The position numbers and the translations under genes are program-made. The notes under the pieces are model-generated. The model was not told the origin of the DNA. It worked only from the letters and a program-made list of their open reading frames with translations, and did no database searches. Below, piece by piece: positions 1-10,070 of a stretch of DNA of 64,000 nt. Source of the stretch: Hofstenia miamia. Taxonomy: Eukaryota > Xenacoelomorpha > Acoela. The stretch spans positions 1,025,523-1,089,522 of the forward strand of contig SCFE01000080.1 of assembly GCA_004352715.1 (NCBI GenBank), in the 5' to 3' direction. How positions within the stretch are numbered: position 1 is the first letter of the stretch; each line of letters starts with the position of its first letter.

Positions 1-793
1 TACATAGGATTTTCTAGGTTTTGGATGTTATTAATGAAATCTAGTTTGTTATTTAATTGGTTAATTATTGGATTATTGAAATCTCATTCAGAGGAATGAT
101 CCCTTTTTGATGAAGTGTCGTCAATGGTGATCAGCATAGAATATGAGATAGGACTTTTAAAAACGGTAGGGGACTGGTGTACACAATGTCCTAAATTTTG
201 TTTATTTGGATCGGGTATTTTAGCGATCTTAGGAGTAGCTGCCTTTTGAAATAACTGTAAACTACGTGTAGTTAGTTGTGTTTTTGTTTCTTGCATTTCT
301 TTTTTTAATACTGGATTTTCGGCCTCTTGTGAGATTAGCTGTCCAGTGACTTGTATATTCTAGACGTAGCATTTGTAGACTTGCTTAAGTAATTTGGTAT
401 TAGACTGTAACAATTTAAATCTTCCTTGATTTGACATTTGAATCTCTTTTTTGGAGATTAGTATTTTTTCTTCTAGTGTGGGAAATTTAAGAAGGATTGC
501 GCGGTTTTCCTTCTTTAGTTGACTGCAATTAATTTCCAATTCATCCTTTTCTTGATTAAGTGTATATATTTCATTACAGAGGGTCTGGTTTTCCTCATGC
601 ATTAGGTCGAATCGTCTAGCATTTTTTATCTGCATAAGGTCAAATTTCTCGCTAAGTTTTGTAAAATAATTTTTGAGGAATGCAATTCTTTTGGGAAGCT
701 CTTCTCAAGAACAAACTTCTTCAGATGTTGGTGGGGATTGACTAGCTTTTTTGGGAGACTGTTTAGATTTAGGGCTTCTTGTATTAGGCATCT
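1..793 (-). pseudogene. gag-like coiled-coil ORF of an LTR retrotransposon, broken
   Basis: Read on the minus strand, a frame opens with MPNTRSPKSK near 793 and continues to about 86 with in-frame stops near 705 and 360. The first part is Lys/Ser/Pro rich. The middle (about 360-635) is a Glu/Lys/Leu-rich stretch that looks like a coiled coil (NQEKDELEINCSQLKKENRA). The last part is polar and Pro/Thr containing. The position just downstream of a primer-binding site and LTR (1058 upward) argues for a gag protein of a Ty3/gypsy- or BEL-like element. No zinc knuckle, protease or reverse transcriptase is inside the window because the element runs off its left edge. The stops show that it is no longer functional unless they are sequencing errors. 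Gag proteins diverge quickly, so the exact family is uncertain. Confidence 0.5.
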
Positions 794-1057
794 CATCAAT
801 TGCTGTTAAAGGGATTTTGCCTTGTGAACTTGACTGGCATATTGATAACTAATAATTAAGTAAGTTAGCTAGGGTTTCCTGCAAATTCAAAAAAATTTTC
901 GGTTTTATGACAGCACTGAGAAATGATATGTAAACCTGCAATCCAATTGTAGAAAGGTTCCATCCTCTCTTAACAGGGTTCAACATCTTCTTGTCAGTTA
1001 TATCAGAGCTTCCACTGACAGCAGTATAGTTCATTATGAAACAATACATGTACTCAG

Positions 1058-1076
1058 AGTCCTGTTGTGGTCGCCA
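1058..1076 (-). other. putative primer-binding site of LTR retrotransposon
   Basis: On the minus strand the sequence reads TGGCGACCACAACAGGACT. It closely resembles the TGGCGACCGTGACAGGACT-type sites found just inside the 5' LTR of many gypsy/BEL-like elements. It lies directly after a CA dinucleotide that would close the LTR (1077-1078, read as TG on the plus strand), and the gag-like frame starts about 265 bases downstream. The match to a particular tRNA was not tested. Confidence 0.5.
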
Positions 1077-1510
1077 TGTGGCACCAGTGAGAAATCAGCA
1101 AAATTTCCTACTAATCTATCCTATTGAGAGTTTCAAGTTGATGCGTGGATGGACTGAGGCTACAAGTAGTTAACTAATTCCTCCTGCTAGTATACCCTAT
1201 CCTAATAAAAGTTAAAAGTAAACAGGAGATCATGTAAGGGAAGAGTGGCCACACTCGACTGACCTAATACAGATAACCTTTTAGAAGAGTCATATAAAAC
1301 TAGAGCCCTAATTAGATTAAGAAGTAAGAAGTTTTAACTCTAGGGTGCAAGTTTTGAACCTAAGTGCTAAGTAAAATAACCTAAGCTCAGTCTGTGTTTC
1401 TCATCTTATGAAATTTAAGTGAAAGCATTAATAACAATTTTCATTACAAATGACAAGCACTACAAAAGCCCTAGCCATACAACTAACCTTGTAAAAGGGC
1501 ATGCATATGA
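1077..1510 (-). repeat. putative 5' LTR (outer end uncertain)
   Basis: The inner boundary is set by the primer-binding site. The outer boundary is a guess, because the second LTR lies outside the window and no target duplication could be identified. The segment is AT-rich and has no open frame, as expected for an LTR. Confidence 0.35.
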
Positions 1511-2007
1511 AATTGTCCGCTGACTGGGTGCCTTTTAATGTTGAAAAGTTAGAAACACATTTTAATTAAATAACAAACTCAAAAGAAAATAAAAGTAAAA
1601 CGAATTTACTGAGAATTAATTCAAGAGAACAAAAATGAAATAATCACACTTATTTATCAATTATGAAATGGGTACCAATAAAAAAATCATACTGTGGAAA
1701 AATATAGACAAATAATTGGCAGGTACAATTCAGTCTTCTGCTATTAATTTTACCATGCTAGAATTAGCAGAAATTCAAACGAAAATGTATAGCACTGTTT
1801 GTCATTTCGTCAAATTGGCAATTGGAATAATATCAAAAACATACAATTGAAAATATAATAAATAAAGAAATAGGCTGAGTTTAATGTCTTTATGCCACAC
1901 TATTAATGACTTCATCTTATAACAAATGCAATGAAACAGCTGGATAGCTATTAGGTTATTGTAGAATCTTGCCAATCCAAATTTCACAATTAATCAAGAG
2001 TAACTTA
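1511..2007. other. AT-rich stretch without recognisable feature
   Basis: Only short chance reading frames are present, and no repeat termini or conserved protein fragment could be seen. Confidence 0.5.
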
Positions 2008-2111
2008 TTACTTTTCACAGTGTCCAGAGACATCTTTAGCAGCAACAGCTCCAGCTTTTACTTGAATTCTGCAGTAGAAACCTTCAACAGGATTAGTGTG
2101 TGAATGGGCAA
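2008..2111 (-). CDS. possible 3'-terminal coding exon, unknown protein
   Basis: On the minus strand an AG at 2112-2113 is followed by a frame reading AHSHTNPVEGFYCRIQVKAG, then AVAAKDVSGHCEK and a TAA stop at 2008-2010. The composition is protein-like, with two Cys and few low-complexity residues, and it stays open although the region is AT-rich. The upstream polypyrimidine tract is weak. The downstream duplicate of this block starts inside this segment (3262, next to the gap), so a second copy is cut. I do not recognise the protein. It could also be a chance frame or a transposon fragment. Confidence 0.3.
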
Positions 2112-3120
2112 CTCAGTGATTGTGGGTGTGTGACAACTTATCAATTTTGTGCATTGATTGTTTTTGTAATTATGGTTATGTAAAGATAAGGAAATAATGC
2201 AACCTCAATGCTTTAGCTTGTTATCGAGCCTTACATATAATAGCCCTACAGATATAACAATACATACTAGACATTCTTACATGTAAACAATCAATGCAGC
2301 CTGCAAGAAAGGAAATGCATAAGTCAGTCAATGGTCAACTATGATATAAAACAATGAGCTACTTGAATTCAATACTGAGATAATAACTACGAGATAAAAC
2401 CATGAGCAACTTGGATTCAATAATGAAATTATAAGCATGTAGAGCAATATAAATATAATCATAATAACTGACAAGCAACAAGTAATAGGAAAGCTACAAT
2501 GGAGAAAAATCCCTATTCATAACCTAAAAGCACATTGAGGAAACTACAGCTACTGCCCTCACTGCCATTGAATAACTGATTGTGAGGCTGCTCCAGCATT
2601 CCTTTAAATGTGTATGGGGACCACCATACAATTACCTCTAGTGCTTGAACGTTTAGCTTTCCATAAACTATTAAATAACCTGACAAGAAAAGAAGAAGTA
2701 AATCCAAACTAAATTCATTCATCAACCATTTTAACATTTGTTGCATATTTATAGCACATTTTAGTAAATAATCAAATACTTGACTAGTACCTGTTTGATC
2801 GAAGCTTGTTTACAATTTTCCCTCACATTTCAGTTCTGCTTTTAATTATGCAATGTCAGTGTTAATTAGAGTAAGCTGTTTGGTCATCTTTGTTTTTGCC
2901 AAATACTGTTGAGTTAAATTTAAATATAAAACTGCATGAAACAATTTACAAATCAAATAATCAATCATAACCATGTGGTTACAATTTAATCATTATTACA
3001 TTTTAGTCTTAGTTACGTCCCTCTTTCTTCTCACTTTGACCACACATGGTTATTCAATGGATTATGCCACATTATTATCTTATTTTAGATCCAAATTCAT
3101 GGGGTATAACAAGTTTTAGT
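2065..3120. repeat. duplicated block, copy 1
   Basis: The segment is repeated with only scattered differences at 3262-4396. It includes two copies of a roughly 50-bp minisatellite built on the phrase GAGCAACTTGGATTCAATAA (about 2345-2440); the second block has three. A 77-codon minus-strand frame (2513-2746) is preserved in both blocks but resembles nothing I know. The 21-N gap between the copies suggests the duplication may be two alleles placed in series. Confidence 0.75.
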
Positions 3121-3240
3121 ATACATATGAGGTGTCAAGAATTGTGAAGTTTTCCATCCTGAAGTGGAGGCTTTCAATGGCTCAGGAATATCATCTTGAT
3201 ACTTTTCCTTGAGGAACATTGCTAGCCAGATGTGCTCAAC
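3097..3240 (-). CDS. possible exon or transposon fragment, unknown
   Basis: From the gap at 3240 leftwards the minus strand encodes VEHIWLAMFLKEKYQDDIPE, then PLKASTSGWKTSQFLTPHMY and a short tail to a stop at 3097. The amino-acid composition is protein-like rather than AT-driven. It lies at the edge of a duplicated block: the second block matches only as far as the last residues and then diverges. I do not recognise the family. It may be a host exon or part of a transposase. Confidence 0.25.
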   Translation of the reverse strand, partial: VEHIWLAMFLKEKYQDDIPEPLKASTSGWKTSQFLTPHMYTKTCYTP

Positions 3241-3261
3241 NNNNNNNNNNNNNNNNNNNNN

Positions 3262-4396
3262 TTCTGCAGTAGAAACCTTTAACTGGATTAGTGTGTGAAT
3301 GGGCAACTCAGTGATTGTGGGTGTGTGACAACTTATCAATTTTGTGCATTGATTGTTTTTGTTATTATGATTATGTAAAAATAAGGAAGGAACACAACTG
3401 CAATGCTTTAGCTTGTTATCAAGCCTTACATATAATAGCCCTACATATATAACAATACATACTAGACATTCTTACATGTAAACAATCAATGCAGTCTGCA
3501 AGAAAGCAAATGCATAATTTGGCCAATGGTCAACTATGATATAAAACAATGAGCAGCTTGGATTCAATGATGAAATAATAACTGTAATAACTACAATGTA
3601 ACACAATGAGCAACTTGGATTCAATAATGAAATAATAACTACAACATAAAACATTGAGCAACTTGGATTCAATAATGACTTAATAAACATGTAGAGCAAT
3701 ATAACTATAATCATAATAATTGACAAGCAATGAGTAATAGGAAAGCTACAATGGAGAAAAATCCCTATCCCTATTCATAACCTAAAAGCACATTGAGGAA
3801 ACTACAGCTACTGCCCTCACTGCCATTGAATAGCTGATTGTGAGGCTGCTCCAGCATTCCTTTAAATGTATGTGGGGACCACCATACAATTACCTCTAGT
3901 GCTTGAACGTTTAGCTTTCCATAAACTATTAAATAACCTGACAAGAAAAGAAGAAGTAAATCCAAACTAAATTCATTCATCAACCATTTTAACATTTGTT
4001 GCATATTTATAGCACATTTTAGTAAATAATCAAATACTTGACTAGTACCTGTTTGATCGAAGCTTGTTTACAATTTTCCCTCACATTTCAGTTCTGCTTT
4101 TAATTATGCAATGTCAGTGTTAATTAGAGTAAGCTGTTTGGTCATCTTTGTTTTTGCCAAATACTGTTGAGTTAAATTTAAATATAAAACTGCATGAAAC
4201 AATTTACAAATCAAATAATCAATCATAACCATGTGGTTACAATTTAATCATTATTACATTTTAGTCTTAGTTACGTCCCTCTTTCTTCTCACTTTGACCA
4301 CACATGGTTATTCAATGGATTATGCCACATTATTATCTTATTTTAGATCCAAATTCATGGGGTATAACAAGTTTTAGTATACATATGAGGTGTCAA
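3262..4396. repeat. duplicated block, copy 2
   Basis: Near-identical to 2065-3120, except for an extra unit of the GAGCAACTTGGATTCAATAA minisatellite (about 3540-3690) and a few substitutions. After 4396 the two flanks differ completely. Confidence 0.75.
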
Positions 4397-4906
4397 TGAA
4401 CACCCTATTATATTCCAGGAGTCACAACCTTTATTTGAGTAATTGGTTATCATCACTGCTGGAAGTGATTCTTTCTTAATTGCTTCATTCAGCATTGGGT
4501 TTCAACCCTGTAATTTACTGCATATGATCTGAAGAGAACTTTCATTACCATTAGAGTTACAATATAGTTGTAATTAATTAATAGATAAGATTAATAAATG
4601 ATCTAAAAGCAGAACTTTACTTGGAGTCATACTTGCAACACAGATTGTTTAAAGACCAAATAAGAAGTGGATATTGCTAACTTCATTCTATCTCAGCTCA
4701 TTGCTGATTCTACATTACTAATAAATTTGTAAGATCACTTATTGTAAATGGTAACTACTAAAAATTGCAATGAATTTATAAGTTGAATATAAGCCAATTA
4801 AAATGAGTTCTGCTCATGGTTTTACATGTAATATACATGTTTTAAGTACAAAAATATGTATACACGTTTTTAATGTCAACATATTTTAGATTATTTCTCC
4901 CACGTC

Positions 4907-5690
4907 ATGCAGTCATGGAAGCATTTGGATAGAAACAAAATTATTGAGGATTTCTACATTTTACACAAAGGTAATGGTAAAGCATTTACAGTGAGACATT
5001 TTATACTGATGGGAATTGTAAGAAGTGTTGTGTATTGTGTCCTGCAGCATATTGACAACATAGTTGACATTGGTAAAATAGTCTCAGAGGGGCAGATATG
5101 CCTTGAAAATACAATGGCCAGAAAAAGGAAGCTAGCAAAGGAAATTGTGGAGAAAATGGGTGTATCTCAGTAAAAAATTTCATGAAAATATGGAATTTTG
5201 CAACACTATATTTGTAAAATAATAGAGCAGTCAGAACTAAATTATTTCAAGCATGCTCCCATCCCAAAGAGTACTGATGTGATCAATGACAAGATCCAAA
5301 GAAGATGTTTGATACTGAGAAAATCTAAATTAAAGCCTTCAAAGAATTATCATCTGCTAATAGACAATGAATCATACTTTAGCATTTCTTGAGATGAACA
5401 AAGAGGCTACTATACAGAAAACAAAGATGCCTGTCTAAATCACATTAAATTCAAAGCTAGAGAGACGTTTCCAACATGCATCCTTGTTTGGATCACAATA
5501 TCAGAGGATGGTCTTTGCAGCAAACCATTTTTATGGAGAAGAGTAATATGACTGGTGAGATATACTTGAAAGAGTGTATTAAGAAGTGTCTCATTCCATT
5601 TATTGAAGAAATAGAAGGTTATGTAGTTTTCTTGTTTGACAGTGCTACAGCACACTATAAAAATTGTGTTCAAGGTGTAACATAATCAGC
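4907..5690 (+). pseudogene. IS630/Tc1-type transposase, N-terminal and catalytic part, broken
   Basis: Joined frames on the plus strand give a helix-turn-helix segment (MARKRKLAKEIVEKMGVSQ, continuing past a stop as KISKKYGI-like), a basic linker (DKIQRRCLILRKSKLK), the first catalytic aspartate in LLIDNESYFSIS, and the second in FLFDSATAHY. This order of DES and D-x-A-x-AH motifs is characteristic of IS630/Tc1/mariner transposases. Several stops and frameshifts interrupt it (near 5172, 5392 and in 5540-5690). The C-terminal catalytic block is not here but at 7986-8180, so the gene has been split by about 2.3 kb of inserted sequence. Inactive. Confidence 0.75.
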
Positions 5691-5986
5691 ATTAATCAAA
5701 ATGAAAAAGGTGATGATGAAAAAAAGGAATTAAAAAACTTTTATTTCTTTATTTTGATTAATTTGACTGTAATTTTATATCAATTAGACCCTTTTGTAAC
5801 AAAGATTTAATATGGTAAAGTAACTATCAGCAAAAGATTTGACAAAAGGCAGTTAACTGAAAATGCATAGCTAATTGATAATTGTTAATAACACATGACG
5901 AAATAATCAGCAGAAGAAATTTTAATCAAGGAAATAATTGTCAAAAAAGAACAGGTACATGTTGTTTGTTGGAAAGTTTTGATATA

Positions 5987-7021
5987 CAGTGTGTGCCAGC
6001 AAGTTTGCATAATTAAAGATGTGTATAAGAGACAAATGATTTCTTGCTTTTGCACTACTCCCATCAGCCAGAGACGGAATTTTTATGATACTCCAAAGAT
6101 TTTCAATGGTGTTCATGTAGGTTGATGCTGGTGGCCCATTCAGAATTTGAATGTTCCTTGAGGCAATATGGGGCTTTGTGCATTGACTGACTTGGCAAGT
6201 TACATTTTCTTGCTGAAACAGGCCTTCGCCATCCAGAAACCCCTCCCTCATTTGCTGAACAAAACGTCCATTGATGATCTTCATAATATAACTCTCACTG
6301 TTGAGGTTTCCTACCACAACATGAGTGCGACCAGTACCCTGGTAAGAGAAGCATGCCCATATCATAACCTGAGACAAAATTTGGACACTCACCTCCAACT
6401 TGAATCATCATTTCATCAGTGAAGAGCACTTTTTTCCAATCATCAATTGTCCACTCCTTGTGATCAAGGGCCCACTGGTACTTTTTTCCTGCTGTGCCTT
6501 TGTCAGCAGTGGGCATTTTGGTGGTTTAATCACATGGCAGCCAGTTTGATTAAGTGCTGTTGGACAGTTCACACACTCAGATGATCGCCCTAAGCACCCA
6601 ACAACATTTTCACTTCTTGGGCCAAAGACTTTGGCGACTTTACTGAAATATTAAGCTTTCTGTTTGAGCCACCACAATTTTCATAATGCAGGTCAACATT
6701 TCCTTCTTCTTGGTACTGCTTGATGATTCTGGACGCACTGAATTGATTAAGGCCCACAATTGTTGAAATCTCCAAATGTGTCTTCGTTGTATGTTTGAAA
6801 AGCATCAAAACTTTCACTTTTTTCTGTTCTCTTTTGTTCATGGTGTAATTCAAAATGGGGACGTATGACGGGCGAAAAACCAATAATAGTAATGAGTATG
6901 CAATTACACACGAGTCTTAGTCGAGAATAACTGCCTATCTTGCAGGTACATACATGTTATGTGCCTTTTCTTTGAAGTTTAGAGAAAGAATGCAATTATG
7001 CATACTTGCTGGCATGCACTG
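5987..7021 (-). mobile_element. Tc1-like element with inverted termini and TA target site, dead
   Basis: Inverted termini CAGTGTGTGCCAGCAAGTTT (left, from 5987) and CAGTGCATGCCAGCAAGTAT (right end read inward, ending 7021) are both followed by GCATAATT and flanked by TA (5985-5986 and 7022-7023), the target site of Tc1/mariner elements. At 1,035 bp it is short for an autonomous Tc1 (usually about 1.3-1.6 kb). It lies inside the gap that separates the two halves of another IS630-type transposase. Confidence 0.88.
5990..6883 (-). pseudogene. Tc1-like transposase, truncated and frameshifted
   Basis: On the minus strand the N-terminal part (6883-6590) contains a paired-type helix-turn-helix region (NKREQKKVKVLMLFKHTTKT, then SASRIIKQYQEEGNVD). 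A middle frame (6516-6295) has the first catalytic block, QWALDHKEWTIDDWKKVLFT followed by DE. A third frame (6398-5990) has the region that should read QQDNAPxH and SPDLNPIENLW but reads QQENVTCQ and NTIENLW. The second catalytic Asp is therefore Glu, and the acidic residue of the third block is not where expected. Frameshifts separate the pieces, and about 80 codons seem to be missing between the DNA-binding and catalytic parts. No active protein can be made. Confidence 0.8.
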
Positions 7022-7023
7022 TA

Positions 7024-7985
7024 CATACAATGTACATGAACAAGAAAGTGATGAAATTAAATTATTCAGAGTTGTCTTTACTTTGTATCAGGTTTGATTA
7101 TTACATAAATGGAAGCTAACTGTTCAGGCACATGAGTAGCTATTCAGAGATTTTCACCATGCAATTATCGGCCATTGGGAGGCATCATCAATATTCTGCA
7201 ATCAAAATCAGCTTTAACATCAGCTTTATCTTGCACTCTGTTTAGAGAAAGTGTGTCCTAAGGTTAGGGATACAACTCACTTTAACAAGAAATGCAATTA
7301 AACAGTTGGATAGCTGAACAGATGTTAACTTATTGTTTTTGATTCAAATTCTGGATTGATATTAAACATAACAAGCCTTATTACACATATGAGATGTCTA
7401 TGAACATCCTAATAATTATTGCATTTATTACACTGTTTTATTTTGGACTCTTCATCAACCTCTTTTGTAAGGCCCTGATGATTGCTCACATGGAGCAACT
7501 GTTATGTACTTATGTATCTATAGGGTTATTTATATGTAAGATCGTTAAACAGTGAAAGTGGTCAAGTTGCAAATATTCATTTATTATTATTTCACATAAC
7601 AAGAGCAATCATTGTACAAATTCGTCAATGGTAAGCAACAAATGGGAGCACTGCACAATACTCTATTAATCACTATCACTGAGAGTGTTCGTTCGTGAGT
7701 CAGAAACCTTTGCATAGCATCAGCAATTGCTGCTGGATACCAATTCATTCTTGATTGCATGGCCCCACTTTAGGTTTCAACCCTGTCATCCCTTGCTGTA
7801 GATCTAAATGGATTGTAATTAATTAAGTGTACACAATCAAGTTGTTGAAATTAATACGTAATAATGTACAGCAGAGATATTCTGGAGTCTCACTCATGAC
7901 AGAGAACTGTTGTTGACTACAAAAAGTAATAGTAAAAGCTAAACTATAGTCAATCTCTATTAAGTCTTGATTCTACAAAGAGTTC
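7024..7985. other. non-coding filler between transposase halves
   Basis: No coding match seen. Part of it (about 7380-7900) resembles, at low identity, the sequence at about 4380-4700, for example around the shared phrase GTTTCAACCCTGT. The two halves of the split transposase therefore seem to lie in a locally duplicated, ageing repeat. Confidence 0.4.
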
Positions 7986-8180
7986 ATGCATCTAAAAAAT
8001 ATCTTATATGAAGATGAAAACTTTCCAAAAGTCTCAGAACTCTGCCCAATAAAGAAATACTGGGGCTTGTTAAAAGATCTTATTTATTCAAATGGATGGC
8101 AGGCAAAATTGAATTGGAAATTTATTGTGTGGATAAAACTGAAGATGAACCAAGTGAATCCGGATATATCCAGTGTGTGA
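7986..8180 (+). pseudogene. C-terminal part of the IS630/Tc1-type transposase
   Basis: The frame contains FPKVSELCPIKKYWGLLKDL followed by IYSNGWQAK. In IS630/Tc1 relatives the corresponding block reads RPIEDFWSLLK-like, with the third catalytic acidic residue where this copy has Lys. It therefore completes, in order and orientation, the fragment at 4907-5690 and shows loss of a catalytic residue. It ends at a TGA at 8178-8180. Confidence 0.65.
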
Positions 8181-8199
8181 TGCGCAAATGAAAATGAAG

Positions 8200-9083
8200 G
8201 TGCGTAAAGTTGCTGATAATGGGATTGATAGCAACATCAAATCAATTTTTTTTCACTATGGCATTGCCTGTGTATTAATATAATTATGTTGTTCAATTGT
8301 TTTTTTCAATTTTTTTTATACAAATAGTAACATTGTTGCAATTTTTAGTGGTCACCCTTTATGAAATATTTTTAGGATACAATTTTCCCTTGAAATTTGT
8401 CTATGTGTTTGTAAACATAAGCAAGACTGTTAAGCCTAACTATGTACATAGACAGTAATATTACATGCTCTTGAATTGTTTCACCAACTTGTAGTTTATC
8501 CACATAAAACATGGTGTAAGTGCTTTTATTAAACAACATGTTTTTTTTGTTCTTTTTATTTCAAATTTAAATTGCTTACAATCATTCTGGCATTGAAGTG
8601 ATTCTAAGACAAACATCGTCAAATGATCAAAATTTTAATCAGAAAATTTTTTGACAATTATTGGAAATCAATATAGGTGTTAAGTAGCCTCTAAATATTG
8701 GAAGTAAAGAATTGCAACGTTAAAACCAAAATCCAACCATATTAAAAATAATGAAGCATACATTCAGACGCTGTTCCATTTATGAATCTTAAATTTATTT
8801 ACTTATAATTAGAAAATTACTTTAATCGAGAACTTTCTTCTGCACCCCTGTTAATTAATGTATATATATATATATATACTAATTGAATTACCCCTGAATA
8901 TAAGGTGGCAAAGGCCCTTCATGTAAATAAAGAATTCATGTAATTGTTTAAGTGATATAAGTAATAATGTTGAAATAATCATTTTAGGTAGAGAAAAGAA
9001 TCATAGGATTTCAGGATTTGCTGTATTCTGGCCTTTACCAAATTACTTGCTGAAAATTGTCAGTGTCTTTAGCCTGCTCTGCA
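8200..9083. other. AT-rich non-coding sequence
   Basis: No coding fragment seen. It contains a short (TA)n run near 8862-8878. Confidence 0.5.
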
Positions 9084-9191
9084 CATGCTCATCTGGTCAC
9101 ACAATGTTCAGACAGCTTCTACATACACTGATTCCTGCATGCTCATCTGGTCACACAATGTTCAGACAGCTTCTACATACACTGATTCCTG
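9084..9191. repeat. 54-bp perfect tandem duplication
   Basis: Two adjacent identical 54-bp units starting CATGCTCATCTGGTCACACA, at 9084 and 9138. Flanks are unique. Confidence 0.9.
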
Positions 9192-10070
9192 CCAAGATGC
9201 ACATAAGATTTACAATCACTTGTTAAACATAACCACAACTTTAATTTAATTTTAATTGAGAACAATTGCAATTCATTTTTTTCAAAAAGTTAAAATTTGA
9301 GTTTCTGACTATAAATAGGATATTGATGATTAACATATATATATATATATATATTGTAACATCTGTTCTTGGAATAAGTCAGCCATTACAAGACTTTGGG
9401 CGAAGCTTCCTCAAAAAGTGACAATGACGACATTTATTTAGAATTTAAAGTGGTAATTTCATGGTAGCTTTGTTAAAAAATCTGTTGTTTACTATTATTT
9501 AATAATTGTTAAACTTGGGGAAAAAATTGTACAAATTCACAATTAAAACTTTCAGTATAGTCAAAATTGGCTGTGTTTTAATTTTCTCTCAAATAATTAC
9601 TGATCTCAATATGAGTAGCTAAATTTGTTTTTCAATCAAGGAAGAGCTGGGAGTAGATCTGAGAGATGACAAGTGCGTTTTGCCTTGTGATCTATGCTCA
9701 GAACTTCCATGATCAATTTTGAATGCATTCATTCTCATACTATTTGTTTACTTTTATTCAATACCTGTTAGACTCTACACCAGTGAAAACCAAATTGTGT
9801 TCAAGCTAAGCGCTCTCAAATTACAATTGTTTAATTTACTAATAATATGCTCAAAGCTTAGGTGTACTATCTCCCAGCTAATTGGCGTATTACTCACTAA
9901 TTAATTCAATTATGCAGTTTTTCTTTACATAATTCACTGTTGGTGCTTGCAAACAGTTATAAATTACACCTCAAACTATAGATGTTACTTGCTAACATGC
10001 TAACACTAGTTAAGTTGATGCTACATGGTGACCCAAGAATGTTTAAACGACATGCAACTGAAACTAGCCA
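9192..10070. other. AT-rich non-coding sequence with (TA)n
   Basis: A short (TA)n lies near 9336-9354. No coding or repeat structure was recognised. Confidence 0.45.
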
